Assembly (NCBI GenBank): GCA_964016985.1 | Contig: OZ024823.1 | Span: 113,917,459 to 113,981,458 of the forward strand | DNA from: Anodontia alba | Lineage: Eukaryota > Mollusca > Bivalvia > Lucinida > Lucinidae | Reading direction: 5' to 3' | DNA length: 64,000 nt | The notes under the pieces: generated by a model | What the model saw: the letters and a program-made list of their open reading frames with translations, nothing else | What the model was told of the DNA's origin: nothing | Database searches by the model: none | Position numbers and translations under genes: made by a program | In this document: in pieces, positions 9,851 to 21,084 of the stretch | How the letters are laid out: each line of letters begins with the position of its first letter | Position numbering within the stretch: position 1 is the stretch's first letter

Positions 9851-12169
9851 TTTGTTGTTTTTTTTGTTCTTTTCCCCCAGAAAGTAGACTTTGACCTTTG
9901 TAAGGTCACAACATATGTTTGGACTATAACCCATTGAGCGTGTTTAAATAACTCCCTACAAAGTAAACGCTATTTTCTTACGTATATAATATATTTCTTA
10001 AATCTGAAGATCCAGTAGTAGATACTTAATGTCCCTTATCAGAATCAAAGGACATTTGTTTACATCCAAACGATGAAATAGCATTACGAAAACATGCCAA
10101 TTCAAATATATAGAAAATTTCACCCCAAACAAACTGAACATTTTCAGATAAAAAAAACTCTGATATTTTTCATATTTCTGCTCAAAACATAGATTGTGGG
10201 TACTCGTTAGAACCGCCTCGGCGAGGCGGTTCTAACGAGTACCCACAATCTATGTTTTTTGCAGAAATAAGAAAAATATTATAGACCCCTGTAAGCCCCA
10301 GTTTTACTGTATAAAAGTGGGGTTTAAGGGGGTCAAAATTATATAGGCGTGTTTTCGTGATGGAAAACAAACTGGGTGTGTGGGATGGGAAAATAGTGAA
10401 TTGCAACATACTCATCGGTCAAATTTTGTTTTAAATTCTGCGACGAAACGAACAGTGTCACTTCTAGTATGCATGAATCATGTTAGAGATTAATACAAGC
10501 TGTTGAATGCTTTTACCTTAACACTTTGCATGTTGGGTAAAAATTTCAGCAGGCGACATTTTGAAATTATTTTTCTTATTTTTCCTAGAAATAGGATTTG
10601 ACACTTCACAGGCCTCATCAAATAGTGAAGACCCAGGTCAGATGCAACAGAAAACGGCGTCTGACCTGGGTCTGCTCTGTTTGCCACGCATTTAACAGTT
10701 TAAAGCACACACATTATGAGGAGGCAATCATTGTTAACTGTACCTGATCAAACTTTAGGGTAAGTATGGTAAAGAGTTTTTGTGTCCGAATATTCAGGGT
10801 AAATAAGTTGATCGGGTTATCACCTTTCCGTCTGTCCGTCGTCCGTTCGTCAATCCACACCTTTGAACAACTTCTCCTCTGAAATCCCTGGGCCAATTTT
10901 CTTCAAACTTCATGCGGACACTTCTTTCAAAGGGAGACTGAAAATTTGTACAGTCAGGGTCCGTTAAAAAACGTAGTCACCATGCCCATATATGGTAAAA
11001 CACTGAAAAATCTTCTCCAGAAACAAGAAAGCTTTTAAGCTGAATCTTGATATGTATCAGTTTCTCAAAATGTATTGATGACTAATGGCTAAAATGTATA
11101 ATGTATGATTAAAGTAGTAAAACCTTTTAGTTCCAGTCAAACTGTTGTCCCCTGTGGGTTATATGCCCTTGCCCTTGGGCGAAATACATATATAAAATCA
11201 TACAATCTCTAAATGTCTTCTCGGAAACCGCTTCACCAAGTTTCAGCACATTTGATACGGGACTTTCTGTCGAAGGGGTCAATTTGTTGAAAGGTTCTTC
11301 ACTATTGAACGAAATGGCCGCAATGCCCGTATATGCGAAAAGACTTAAAAATCCTTTTCCAGAACCAAAAAGGCTTAACAAGCTAATTCTTGGAATATAG
11401 CATTAGGGCTGCAAGGTCTACTAAGTTTCTTCAAATGATGGTCCTATGAGGACCTCAAATCTCTGCCCTAGTTGATGTAGCATTTGTGAAAAGTTGTTAC
11501 ATGGCATCTGCAGATATACAATGGCTGTTTTATTCAGGTGAGCGAATCATGGCCCCTGGGCCTCTTGTTTTTATTCCAAATGGCCTTATGATATATGCGA
11601 CCAGATATGACCTAGATCAGCCAGCAATCTGAGCAGTATGATCAGTGCGCTGGTCATTAACATAATGTAAGGATGCGGTCTACGCTGCTCGCATATGCTA
11701 TAAAGTTTCATTACGAAAACACGCCGATTCAAATATATTGAAATATCACCACCAAAAACTAAAGGTTTTCAAATAAAAAAGTCTGATATTTTTTCCTGTT
11801 TCTGTTGAAAATATAGATCGTGGTACTCGTTAGAACCGCCTCGCCGAGGCAGTTCTAACGAGTACCCACAATCTTTGTTTTTGAGCAGAAATAAATAATA
11901 TATACCCTGTAAACCCCAGTTTTACTATATAATAGTGAGGTTTAAGGGGGTCAAAATTATATCGGTATGTTTTCGTGAGGTTTTCTATTCAGAAGTGCTT
12001 TATTTCATGGAAATGTTTAATCATTTCAGATGCTATGTTTTGGTGGGGTGGATATCCAGAGCAACATGCTTTTGCTCAAGAAGACTCCTGGCGCAGAATA
12101 CTAGAACATTTCAAAAAATACATACCTCGTACTTCTAAAACTGATTCAGGAAATACAAGCAAACTTTGA
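6678..12169 (+). CDS. BAAT / acyl-CoA thioesterase family gene, 3' part (two exons)
   Basis: This is the C-terminal part of a bile acid-CoA:amino acid N-acyltransferase / acyl-CoA thioesterase (alpha/beta hydrolase) protein. Known members hydrolyse acyl-CoA or transfer the acyl group to glycine or taurine, in peroxisome or cytosol. Two exons join 6678..6879 to 12030..12169 with matching phase (1 + 2 nt make an Asp codon) and yield 112 residues. Visible motifs are VGEDD (acid of the triad), YPGAGHIIEPPYTPLC (catalytic His and the family signature), WGGYPEQHAFAQEDSW and a terminal helix. The nucleophile motif and N-terminal domain would lie in upstream exons, which I cannot find in 6.6 kb. Either they are farther upstream or this is a gene remnant. 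The last residues, SKL, are a classical peroxisomal targeting signal. Family call confident; enzyme subtype not determined. Confidence 0.88.
7156..9395 (-). mobile_element. Pearl-like element b: ~165-bp tandem array
   Basis: It opens with TTTTAGCTCACCTGAGC and a CGTC / GTCCGTCC microsatellite, the reverse complement of the right end of element c, so it lies in the opposite orientation. About eleven tandem units of roughly 163-169 bp follow. Each contains AAATCTTCTTGTC, GAAACCACTGGACCGATTTC, TTGCAGAAATGTTCCTTTGG, AAGATTGTTCAAGCC and GGGGCGGGGCTTATTTTCCC. It decays after 9380 with no clear far terminus. Long open frames here come from the repeat alone. It occupies the intron between the two BAAT-family exons. 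Confidence 0.7.
9662..9880 (+). repeat. T-rich low-complexity tract
   Basis: About 200 nt of T runs broken by single G, and rarely C or A. Apparent poly-Phe or poly-Lys frames on either strand are artefacts. Such tracts are prone to assembly and slippage errors. Confidence 0.9.
10082..10362 (+). mobile_element. MITE family A copy 4
   Basis: Full-length, with both CAT(T/C)ACGAAAACA-type ends and an intact central hairpin. It lies in the BAAT-family intron. Confidence 0.88.
10628..10685. repeat. Hairpin E copy (GACCCAGGTCAGA type)
   Basis: A short foldback of the family whose arm reads GTAGACCCAGATCAGACGCC and which ends in CTGTTTGCC. Here the arm is altered to GACCCAGGTCAGATG. The flank (10500-10620) has GGGTAAAAATTTCAGCAGGC and TAGGATTTGACA, parts shared with hairpin family F at 28 and 62 kb. 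Confidence 0.7.
10800..11572 (-). mobile_element. Pearl-like element, degenerate fragment
   Basis: It starts at a TCCGTCTGTCCGTCGTCCG microsatellite and continues with ACAACTTCTCCTCTGAAATCC. It contains two partial units (AATCTTCTCCAGAAAC / AATCCTTTTCCAGAACC). It ends TTCAGGTGAGCGAATCATGG...GGGCCTCTTGTTT, matching in reverse the GAGGCCC...GCTCACCT end of elements a and c. It is also in the BAAT-family intron. Confidence 0.65.
11709..11979 (+). mobile_element. MITE family A copy 5
   Basis: Nearly full length. Its right end (TTTTCGTGAGG) lies only 50 bp upstream of the last BAAT-family exon, so the polypyrimidine/branch region of that exon starts almost at the MITE boundary. Confidence 0.85.
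12030..12169 (+). CDS. BAAT/ACOT gene, last exon; tail is repeat monomer
   Basis: The acceptor is TTAATCATTTCAG. The first two bases complete an Asp codon, then AMFWWGGYPEQHAFAQ and DSWRRILEHFKKYI follow, the usual C-terminal end of the family. The final 17 codons (IPRTSKTDSGNTSKL region) and the TGA are homologous base for base to the start of the 96-bp satellite monomer that follows. The gene's C-terminus and stop codon are thus the first unit of the array. SKL at the end fits a peroxisomal PTS1 signal. Confidence 0.9.
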
Positions 12170-15100
12170 ATAATTTCTGTCTTTACAGTAGGAAAGTAGA
12201 CGTTTAATTTTTCAACAAATACATAACTCATACTTCTAAAACTGACTCCGGAAGACCAGCAAACTTTGAATAATTTCTGTCTATATAGTAGGAAAATAGA
12301 CGTTTAACCTTTCAACAAATACATAACTCATACAGTCGAACTTCAATGGCTCGAACACCTTTGGGATCATGGAAAATTGTTCGAGCCATGGGTAGTTCGA
12401 GCCAATGAAGGTTAATCATGGCGCTTCGTCGGGAAGCAAATATCGCTAATTCTGGGAAATCTATCGATCTTCTACACAATAATTGTATGTTGAGTGTACT
12501 CATTAGAATCGCCTCGAAGAGGCGATTCTAATGAGTACACACAACATAAAATTTCATAAAATAAAAAAAGCTTCCTTAAATATTTGTTTTCTTGATCTAT
12601 CGGAAGAATTTCATAGGGACTCAAAACCGAGTTCGAATTAGCCATGGTGAACGAGCCATCGGTGTTCGAGCTATTGAGATTCGACTGTACTTCTAAAACT
12701 GACTCCGGAAGACCAGCAAGCTTTGAATAATTTCTGTCTTTACAGTAGGAAAGTAGACGTTTAACCTTTCAACAAATACATACCTCATACTTCTAAAACT
12801 GACTCCGGAAGACCAGCATTGAATAATTTCCGTCTTTACAGTAGGAAAATAGACGTTTAACCTTTCAGCAAATACATACCTCATTCTTCTTAAACTGACT
12901 CCGGAAGACCAGCATTAAATAATTTCTATCTTTACATTTGGAAAGTAGACGTTTAACCTTTCAACAAATACATAACTCATACTTCTAAAATTGACTCCGG
13001 AAGACCAGCATTCAATAATTTCTATCTTTACAGTAGGAAAATAGACGTTTAACCTTTCAACAAATACATACCTCATACATCTAAAACTGACTCCGGAAGA
13101 CCAGCATTGAAAAATTTCTATCTTTACAGTTGGAAAGTAGACGTTTAACCTTTCAACAAATACATAACTCACACTTCTAAAACTGACTCCGGAAGACCAG
13201 CATTGAATAATTTCTGTCTTTACAGTAGGAAAATAGACGTTTAACCTTTCAACAAATACATACCTCATACATCTAAAACTGACTCCGGAAGACCAGCATT
13301 GAATAGTTTCTGTATTTACAGTTGGAAAGTAGACGTTTAACCTATTAACAAACACATAACTCATACTTCTAAAACTGACTCCGGAAGACCAGCATTGAAT
13401 ACTTTCTGTCTTTAGGAAAATAGACATGTAACCTTTCAACAAATACATACCTCATACATCTAAAACTGACGACTCCAGAAGACCAGCATTGAATAATTTC
13501 TGTCTTTACAGTTGGAAAGTAGACGTTTAACCTTTAAACAAATACATAACTCATACTTCTAAAACTGACTCCGGAAGACCACCATTGAATAATTTCTGTC
13601 TTTACAGTTGGATAATAGACGTTCAACCTTTCAACAAATACATAACTCATACTTCTAAAACTGACTCCGGAAGACCAGCATTGAATAATTTCCGTCTTTA
13701 CAGTAGGAAAATAGACGTTTAACCTTTCAACAAATACATAACTCATAAATCTAAAACTGACTCCGGAAGACCAGCATTGAATATTTTCTGTCTTTACAGT
13801 AGGAAAATAGACGTTTAACCTTTCAACAAATACATACCTCATACATCTAAAACTGACTCCGAAAGACCAGCATTGAATAATTTCTGTCTTTACAGTAGGA
13901 AAGTAGACGTTTAACCTTTCAGCAAATACATAACTCATACTTCTAAAACTGACTCCGGAAGACCAGCATTGAATAATTTCTCTCTTTACAGTAGGAAAAT
14001 AGACGTTTAACCTTTCAACAAATACATCTCATACTTCTAAAACTGACTCCGGAAGACCACCATTGAATAATTTCTGTCTTTACAGTTGGATAATAGACGT
14101 TCAACCTTTCAACAAATACATAAAACTGACTCCGGAAGACCAGCATTGAATAATTTCCGTCTTTACAGTAGGAAAATAGACGTTTAACCTTTCAACAAAT
14201 ACATAACTCATAAATCTAAAACTGACTCCGGAAGACCAGCATTGAATATTTTCTGTCTTTACAGTAGGAAAATAGACGTTTAACCTTTCAACAAATACAT
14301 ACCTCATACATCTAAAACTGACTCCGAAAGACCAGCATTGAATAATTTCTGTCTTTACAGTAGGAAAATAGACGTTTAACCTTTCAGCAAATACATAACT
14401 CATACTTCTAAAACTGACTCCGGAAGACCAGCATTGAATAATTTCTCTCTTTACAGTAGGAAAATAGACGTTTAACCTTTCAACAAATACATCTCATAAT
14501 TCTAAAACTGATTCCGGAAGACCAGCATTGAATAATTTCTGTCTTTACAGTTGGAAAATAGACGTTTAACCTTTCAACAAATACATACCTCATACATCTA
14601 AAACTGACTCCGGAAGACCAGCATTGAATAATTTCCGTCTTTACAGTAGGAAAATAGACGTTTAACCTTTCAACAAATACATAACTCATACATCAAAAAC
14701 TTACTCCGGAAGACCAGCATTGAATATTTTCTGTCTTTACAGTAGGAAAATAGACGTTTAACCTTTCAACAAATACATACCTCATACATCTAAAACTGAC
14801 TCCGGAAGACCAGCATTGAATAATTTCCGTCTTTACAGTAGGAAAATAGACGTTTAACCTTTCAACAAATACATAACTCATACATCAAAAACTTACTCCG
14901 GAAGACCAGCATTGAATATTTTCTGTCTTTACAGTAGGAAAATAGACGTTTAACCTTTCAACAAATACATACCTCATACATCTAAAACTGACTCCGGAAG
15001 ACCAGCATTGAATAATTTCTATCTTTACAGTAGGAAAATAGACGTTTAACCTTTCAACAAATACATAACTCATACATCTAAAACTGACTCCGGAAGACCA

Positions 15101-18100
15101 GCATTGAATAATTTCTGTCTTTACAGTAGGAAAATAGACGTTTAACCTTTCAACAAATACATACCTCATACATCTAAAACTGACTCCGGAAGACAAGCAT
15201 TGAATAATTTCCGTCTTTACAGTAGGAAAATAGACGTTTAACCTTTCAACAAATACATACCTCATACATCTAAAACTGACTCCGGAAGACCAGCATTGAA
15301 TATTTTCTGTCTTTACAGTAGGAAAATAGACGTTTAACCTTTCAACAAATACATACCTCATACATCTAAAACTGACTCCGAAAGACCAGCATTGAATAAT
15401 TTCTGTCTTTACAGTAGGAAAATAGACGTTTAACCTTTCAGCAAATACATAACTCATACTTCTAAAACTGACTCCGGAAGACCAGCATTGAATAATTTCT
15501 CTCTTTACAGTAGGAAAATAGACGTTTAACCTTTCAACAAATACATCTCATACTTCTAAAACTGACTCCGGAAGACCACCATTGAATAATTTCTGTCTTT
15601 ACAGTTGGATAATAGACGTTCAACCTTTCAACAAATACATAAAACTGACTCCGGAAGACCAGCATTGAATAATTTCCGTCTTTACAGTAGGAAAATAGAC
15701 GTTTAACCTTTCAACAAATACATAACTCATAAATCTAAAACTGACTCCGGAAGACCAGCATTGAATATTTTCTGTCTTTACAGTAGGAAAATAGACGTTT
15801 AACCTTTCAACAAATACATACCTCATACATCTAAAACTGACTCCGAAAGACCAGCATTGAATAATTTCTGTCTTTACAGTAGGAAAATAGACGTTTAACC
15901 TTTCAGCAAATACATAACTCATACTTCTAAAACTGACTCCGGAAGACCAGCATTGAATAATTTCTCTCTTTACAGTAGGAAAATAGACGTTTAACCTTTC
16001 AACAAATACATCTCATACTTCTAAAACTGATTCCGGAAGACCAGCATTGAATAATTTCTGTCTTTACAGTTGGAAAATAGACGTTTAACCTTTCAACAAA
16101 TACATACCTCATACATCTAAAACTGACTCCGGAAGACCAGCATTGAATAATTTCCGTCTTTACAGTAGGAAAATAGACGTTTAACCTTTCAATAAATACA
16201 TAACTCATACATCAAAAACTTACTCCGGAAGACCAGCATTGAATATTTTCTGTCTTTACAGTAGGAAAATAGACGTTTAACCTTTCAACAAATACATACC
16301 TCATACATCTAAAACTGACTCCGGAAGACCAGCATTGAATAATTTCCGTCTTTACAGTAGGAAAATAGACGTTTAACCTTTCAACAAATACATAACTCAT
16401 ACATCAAAAACTTACTCCGGAAGACCAGCATTGAATATTTTCTGTCTTTACAGTAGGAAAATAGACGTTTAACCTTTCAACAAATACATACCTCATACAT
16501 CTAAAACTGACTCCGGAAGACCAGCATTGAATAATTTCTATCTTTACAGTAGGAAAATAGACGTTTAACCTTTCAACAAATACATAACTCATACATCTAA
16601 AACTGACTCCGGAAGACCAGCATTGAATAATTTCTGTCTTTACAGTAGGAAAATAGACGTTTAACCTTTCAACAAATACATACCTCATACATCTAAAACT
16701 GACTCCGGAAGACAAGCATTGAATAATTTCTATCTTTACAGTAGGAAAATAAACGTTTAACCTTTCAACAAATACATAACTCATACTTCTAAAACTGACT
16801 CCGGAAGACCAGCATTGAATAATTTCTGTCTTTACAGTAGGAAATAGACGTTTAACCTTTCAACAAATACCAACTTCATACATCTAAAACTGACTCCGGA
16901 AGACCAACATTGAATAATTTCTGTCTTTACAGTTGGAAAGTAGACGTTTAACCTTTCAATAAATACATAACTCATACTTCTAAAACTGACTCCGGAAGAC
17001 CAGCATTGAAAACTTTCTGTCTTTACAGTAAGAAAATAGACGTTTAACCTTTCAACAAATACATACTTCATACATCTAAAACTGACTCCGGAAGACCAGC
17101 ATTGAATAATTTCCGTCTTTACAGTTGGAAAGTAGACGTTTAACCTTTCAATAAATACATAACTCATACTTCTAAAACTGACTCCGGAAGACCAGCATTG
17201 AATAATTTCTGTCTTTACAGTAGGAAAAGAGACGTTTAACCTTTCAACAAATACATACCTCATAAAACTGACTCCGGAAAACCAGCATTGAATAATTTCT
17301 GTCTTTACAGTAGGAAAATAGACGTTTAACCTTTCAACAATTACATAACTCATACATCTAAAACTGACTCCGGAAGACCAGCTTTGAATAATTTCTATCT
17401 TTACAGTAGGAAAATAGACGTTTAACCTTTCAACAAATACATACCTCATACTTCTAAAACTGACTCCGGAAGACCAGCATTGAATAATTTCTATCTTTAC
17501 AGTTGGAAAGTAGACGTTTAACCTTTCAACAAATACATAACTCATACTTCTAAAACTGACTCCGGAAGACCAGCATTGAATAATTTCTGTTATTACAGTT
17601 TGATAGTAATTTCTGTCTTTACAGTAGGAAATAGACGTTTAACATTTCAACAAATACATACCTCATACATCTAAAACTGATTCCGGAAGACCAGCATTGA
17701 ATAATGTCTGTCTTTACAGTTGGAAAGTAGACGTTTAACCTTTCAACAAATACATACCTCATACTTCATACCTCATACTTCTAAAACTGACTCCGGAAGA
17801 CCAGCATTGAATAATTTCTATCTTTACAGTAGGAAATAGACGTTTAACCTTTTAACAAATACATAACTCATACTTCTAAAACTGACTCCGGAAGACCAGC
17901 ATTGAATAATTTCTATCTTTACAGTAGGAAATAGACGTTTAACCTTTTAACAAATACATAACTCATATATCTAAAACTGACTCCGAAAGACCAGCATTGA
18001 ATAATTTCTATCTTTACAGTTGGAAAGTAGACGTTTAACCTTTCAACAAATACATAACTCATACATCTAAAACTGACTCCGGAAGACCAGCATTGAATAA

Positions 18101-18410
18101 TTTCTGTCTTTACAGTAGGAAATAGACGTTTAACCTTTCAACAAATACATAACTTATACTTCTAAAACTGACTCCGGAAGACCAGCATTGAATAATTTCT
18201 GTCTTTACAGTTGGAAAGTCGACGTTTAACCTTTCAACAAATACATAACTCATACTTCTAAAACTGACTCCGGAAGACCAGCAAACTTTGAATAATTTCT
18301 GTCTTTACAGTTGGAAAATAGACGTTTAACCTTTCAACAAATACATAACTCATACATCTAAAACTGACTCCGGAAGACCAGCAAACTTTGAATAATTTCT
18401 GTCTTTACAG
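12107..18410 (+). repeat. 96-bp satellite array derived from the BAAT/ACOT last exon
   Basis: About 60 head-to-tail units. A typical unit contains ACTCATACTTCTAAAACTGA, CTCCGGAAGACCAGCATTGA, ATAATTTCTGTCTTTACAG, TAGGAAAATAGACGTTTAAC and CTTTCAACAAAT. Most units are 96 bp. Units at both ends keep an extra CAAACTTTG stretch, as in the gene exon; inner units have the shorter CATTG. Blocks recur at offsets of 465, 192 and 1519 bp, so there is higher-order structure. Because 96 is a multiple of 3, the minus strand shows long open frames of a 32-residue repeat; I do not regard them as genes. Each unit has a TTTCTGTCTTTACAG acceptor-like site on the transcribed strand. Confidence 0.95.
12333..12687 (+). 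mobile_element. MITE family B (pogo-like) inserted in the satellite
   Basis: Ends are CAGTCGAACTTCAATGGCTC on the left and ...GAGATTCGACTG on the right. TA is duplicated at 12331-12332 and 12688-12689. Removing it restores a normal monomer (ACTCATA/CTTCTAAAAC). The centre is a hairpin with arms GTACTCATTAGAATCGCCTC, related to the family A core. It is 355 bp and non-coding. Confidence 0.93.
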
Positions 18411-18793
18411 TCGGTCCACACTGTTTACTATTCCGAAAAGATTCGGAAGACGATCAATTGATGGTGTTTTTCTTTTTCTTTCAAAACACCAAGAGGACAG
18501 TTTGCATGAAACGTTATGGCCATTTTTTCCACAACAAATAAGCTTGACATTCATATAGATTATCTCCTTCCAAAACTTAGGCTTTGACATTACATGCAAA
18601 TTGTCTGTCATGCAAAATTTCTCCCAAGAAAACAATATGCATGAAACGCCGGTCTAATTATGGGGGAAAGTATGAGAAAAATATTTCAAAATGACATCTG
18701 TTGATTTTTTCCCACGTGCTATTAGCTTTAAAAAAGGCTTTAATCGTATGTTTGCTTTCCTTCCGTTACACAGTGTTATAGTCAGTCTGTTAT
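18411..18793. other. Flank of satellite; degenerate hairpin F
   Basis: Unique-looking sequence directly after the last monomer, containing a degenerate copy of hairpin family F at about 18570-18650 (GGCTTTGACATTACATGCAA ... ATGCATGAAACG). No exon was found. Confidence 0.5.
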
Positions 18794-19072
18794 CATTACG
18801 AAAACATGCCTATTCAAATATACAGAAAACTTTACCACCATAAAATAAAATTTTTCAAATAAAAAATTCTGATAATTTTCATATTTCTGCTCAAAAACAT
18901 AGATTGTGGGTACTCGTTAGAACCGCCTCGACGAGGCGGTTCTAACGAGTACCCACAATCAATGTTTTAAGCAGAAATAAGAAAAATAATGTATACCCCT
19001 GCAAACCCCAGTTTTACTATATAAAAGTGGAGTTTAAGGGGGTCCAAATTATATAGGCATGTTTTCGTGATG
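18794..19072 (+). mobile_element. MITE family A copy 6
   Basis: Full-length copy with an intact hairpin. The left end is CATTACGAAAACATGCC and the right end TTTTCGTGATG. Confidence 0.88.
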
Positions 19073-19204
19073 TTTAGCCATATTACCATAACCCATTAAT
19101 GCCGGGTGGACTCTGCTACCTCAGCAAAGGTCCTTTTTTCATAGTTGGGTTTGCCTGGTTATTTTTTATTATTACCGTATATTTAAGAAATTCCTGTATT
19201 TAAT

Positions 19205-19273
19205 GCAAACAGTTTAGACCCTGATCTGACGCGGCGTTCCGCCTTATCTGATCTGGGTCCACACTGTTTGCCA
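19205..19273. repeat. Hairpin E copy
   Basis: Foldback from GCAAACAGTTTAGACCCTGA to CTGGGTCCACACTGTTTGC with a GCGGCGTTCCGCC apex. Stand-alone, no TIR seen. Confidence 0.8.
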
Positions 19274-19359
19274 GTGTCCCTTTTATAGGACGATAGGCTT
19301 AATGTTTACCAGTTCACAAGGTAGAACTAATAATTGAGGTACAAGAAAAAAAAATAATT

Positions 19360-19716
19360 CAGTCGAACCTCGATGGCTCGAACACCGATATCTCGTTTAC
19401 CGTGGCTTATTCGAACTCGTTTTTGATTCCCTACGAAATTCTTCCGATAGCTCAAGAAAACAAATATTTAAGGACATTTTCTTATTTCATCGTGAAATTG
19501 TATGCTGTGTGTACTCATTAGAGTCGCCTCTTCGAGGCGATTCTAATGAGTACACTCAACATACAATCACTGTGTAGAAAATCGAAAAGATTTCCCTAAA
19601 TTATCGCTATTTGCTTCCTGAACTGGTGCCATGATTAACCATCAATGGCTCGAACTACCCATGTCTCGAACGAATTTCCATGGTCTCAAAGATGTTCGAG
19701 CCATTGAGGTTCGACT
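19360..19716 (+). mobile_element. MITE family B copy (pogo-like)
   Basis: The left end is CAGTCGAACCTCGATGGCTC and the right end ...GAGGTTCGACTA, with the last base changed. The central hairpin has arms GTACTCATTAGAGTCGCCTC. The TA duplication is not clean on the left. Confidence 0.85.
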
Positions 19717-19997
19717 ATATATTTTCACTACGGAAACAAATCATGAAATTACAGTGTTTCCGGATATACAAAATCAACATTCCAAGCCAATAAGTTTCTT
19801 GGTGCTGAATGGAAAGTTCAGGCATTTTCTTATTTTACCGCAAATCCCTCTTTGATATTACTTTACATACCATTAAGAAGGTAGAAAGTCTAGATATTGT
19901 ATATGTGAGGTGTGGACCGCGACCAGACTGGGTATTTAAGATGAAGATAGCCTGGGCTTTCCCTGTTCAAATTTCTGAACTTCTTGAGGTCTTTGGG

Positions 19998-19998
<1 letters not shown>

Positions 19999-20048
<50 letters not shown>
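19999..20048. repeat. (AT)n microsatellite
   Basis: About 25 uninterrupted AT units. Confidence 0.95.
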
Positions 20049-20049
<1 letters not shown>

Positions 20050-20210
20050 TTGGCTAATAGCTAATATGGCTGTTTTGTCCAGCCTGCCTCAATTACTATG
20101 TGTACAACTAGGAAATATGTAATGGGTAATATGAATGTCCCGGTGATTCGTTATTATTAAACTATTACACGTATGTGTTCTGATGGTGTTCTTATAAACA
20201 AGAAGCCGAC

Positions 20211-20265
20211 AGTATAGGACCACATTAGACGCAGCAGAAAGTGCCGTCTGATCAGGGTCTACACT
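20211..20265. repeat. Hairpin E, degenerate copy
   Basis: AGTATAGGACCACATTAGAC pairs imperfectly with GTCTGATCAGGGTCTACAC. Confidence 0.55.
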
Positions 20266-20756
20266 CGGCGCCATTTAATCTCCACTTTTCAGAAAAATCA
20301 CAAATAGTTATAAGGACTTGTTCAAATTTTAGAATTGATACTCTTTCAAAGGTGGCACTTCTGTCAAATTGTTATGCTTCCTTTTTGAAAGAAGAAAAGA
20401 GAGTGCTGTCCGTGGGAGCAAATTCTTTTCTTTTAGAGTAGAGTTCTTTTCAGAAGGGAGTGTGGGTATAGGAAAGAAAACAGGAAGTCACAAAATTTAT
20501 CTCCCTTGTAAAATGGATGATCTACCAAATGTATACAGTCTGTAATTGATGATGTGTTAAAACATTAACTTCTAAATAACGTTTATCTTATTTAAGACTG
20601 ACGATGAGAAAAAAAGTTTTTTCGGGCATATGCGGTCAGCTGAAGCCAAAATCAGGCAAACTCAGTCTAATGCAGTTTTCTCTAAAATCTTTGTATAATG
20701 AACTAATGAACAATATGTTTAGGCACATCCAGCACCCTGATTAGACAATCTATTTC

Positions 20757-20757
<1 letters not shown>

Positions 20758-20793
<36 letters not shown>

Positions 20794-20891
20794 CAGTTCA
20801 AGTTCATGTGCAAAACTTATGCGTTCTCAATAATGAATCACTTCTAAACAAGAAGCACGTTCAGAAAATAAGATAAGCGGCGAAGAATAGT

Positions 20892-20926
<35 letters not shown>
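20758..20926. repeat. Two poly(T) tracts
   Basis: Pure T runs at about 20760-20787 and 20896-20925, about 110 bp apart. They may be tails of retroposed or MITE sequence in the minus orientation. No element body was identified. Confidence 0.6.
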
Positions 20927-21016
20927 ATTTGATAGGTGCTAGGGGCTGATCATGTGAGAAAAAACTCATTGGTGACTTAGCCCATTGTAGTCTAGAGGCC
21001 CCTAGAAGGGTAATTG

Positions 21017-21084
21017 GCAAACAGCGCAGACCCAGATCAGACGCCGCAGAACGCGGCGTCTGATCAGGGTCTCCGCTGTTTGCA
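21017..21084. repeat. Hairpin E copy
   Basis: Near-perfect foldback: GCAAACAGCGCAGACCCAGA / ATCAGACGCCGC arm, AGAACG loop, and complementary arm to GTTTGC. Confidence 0.85.

Noticed and set aside
9641..9937. Poly-Lys / poly-Phe frames
   Set aside because: Pure T-rich low complexity.
12693..17545. Long minus-strand open frames of a 32-residue repeat
   Set aside because: They follow from a 96-bp (3 x 32) monomer with no stop in one frame. Frames break wherever a unit has an indel, and there is no start, signal or non-repeat part.
12107..18410. CRISPR-like regular repeat array
   Set aside because: Units are joined directly with no unique spacers, the DNA is animal nuclear, and the monomer is traceable to an exon.
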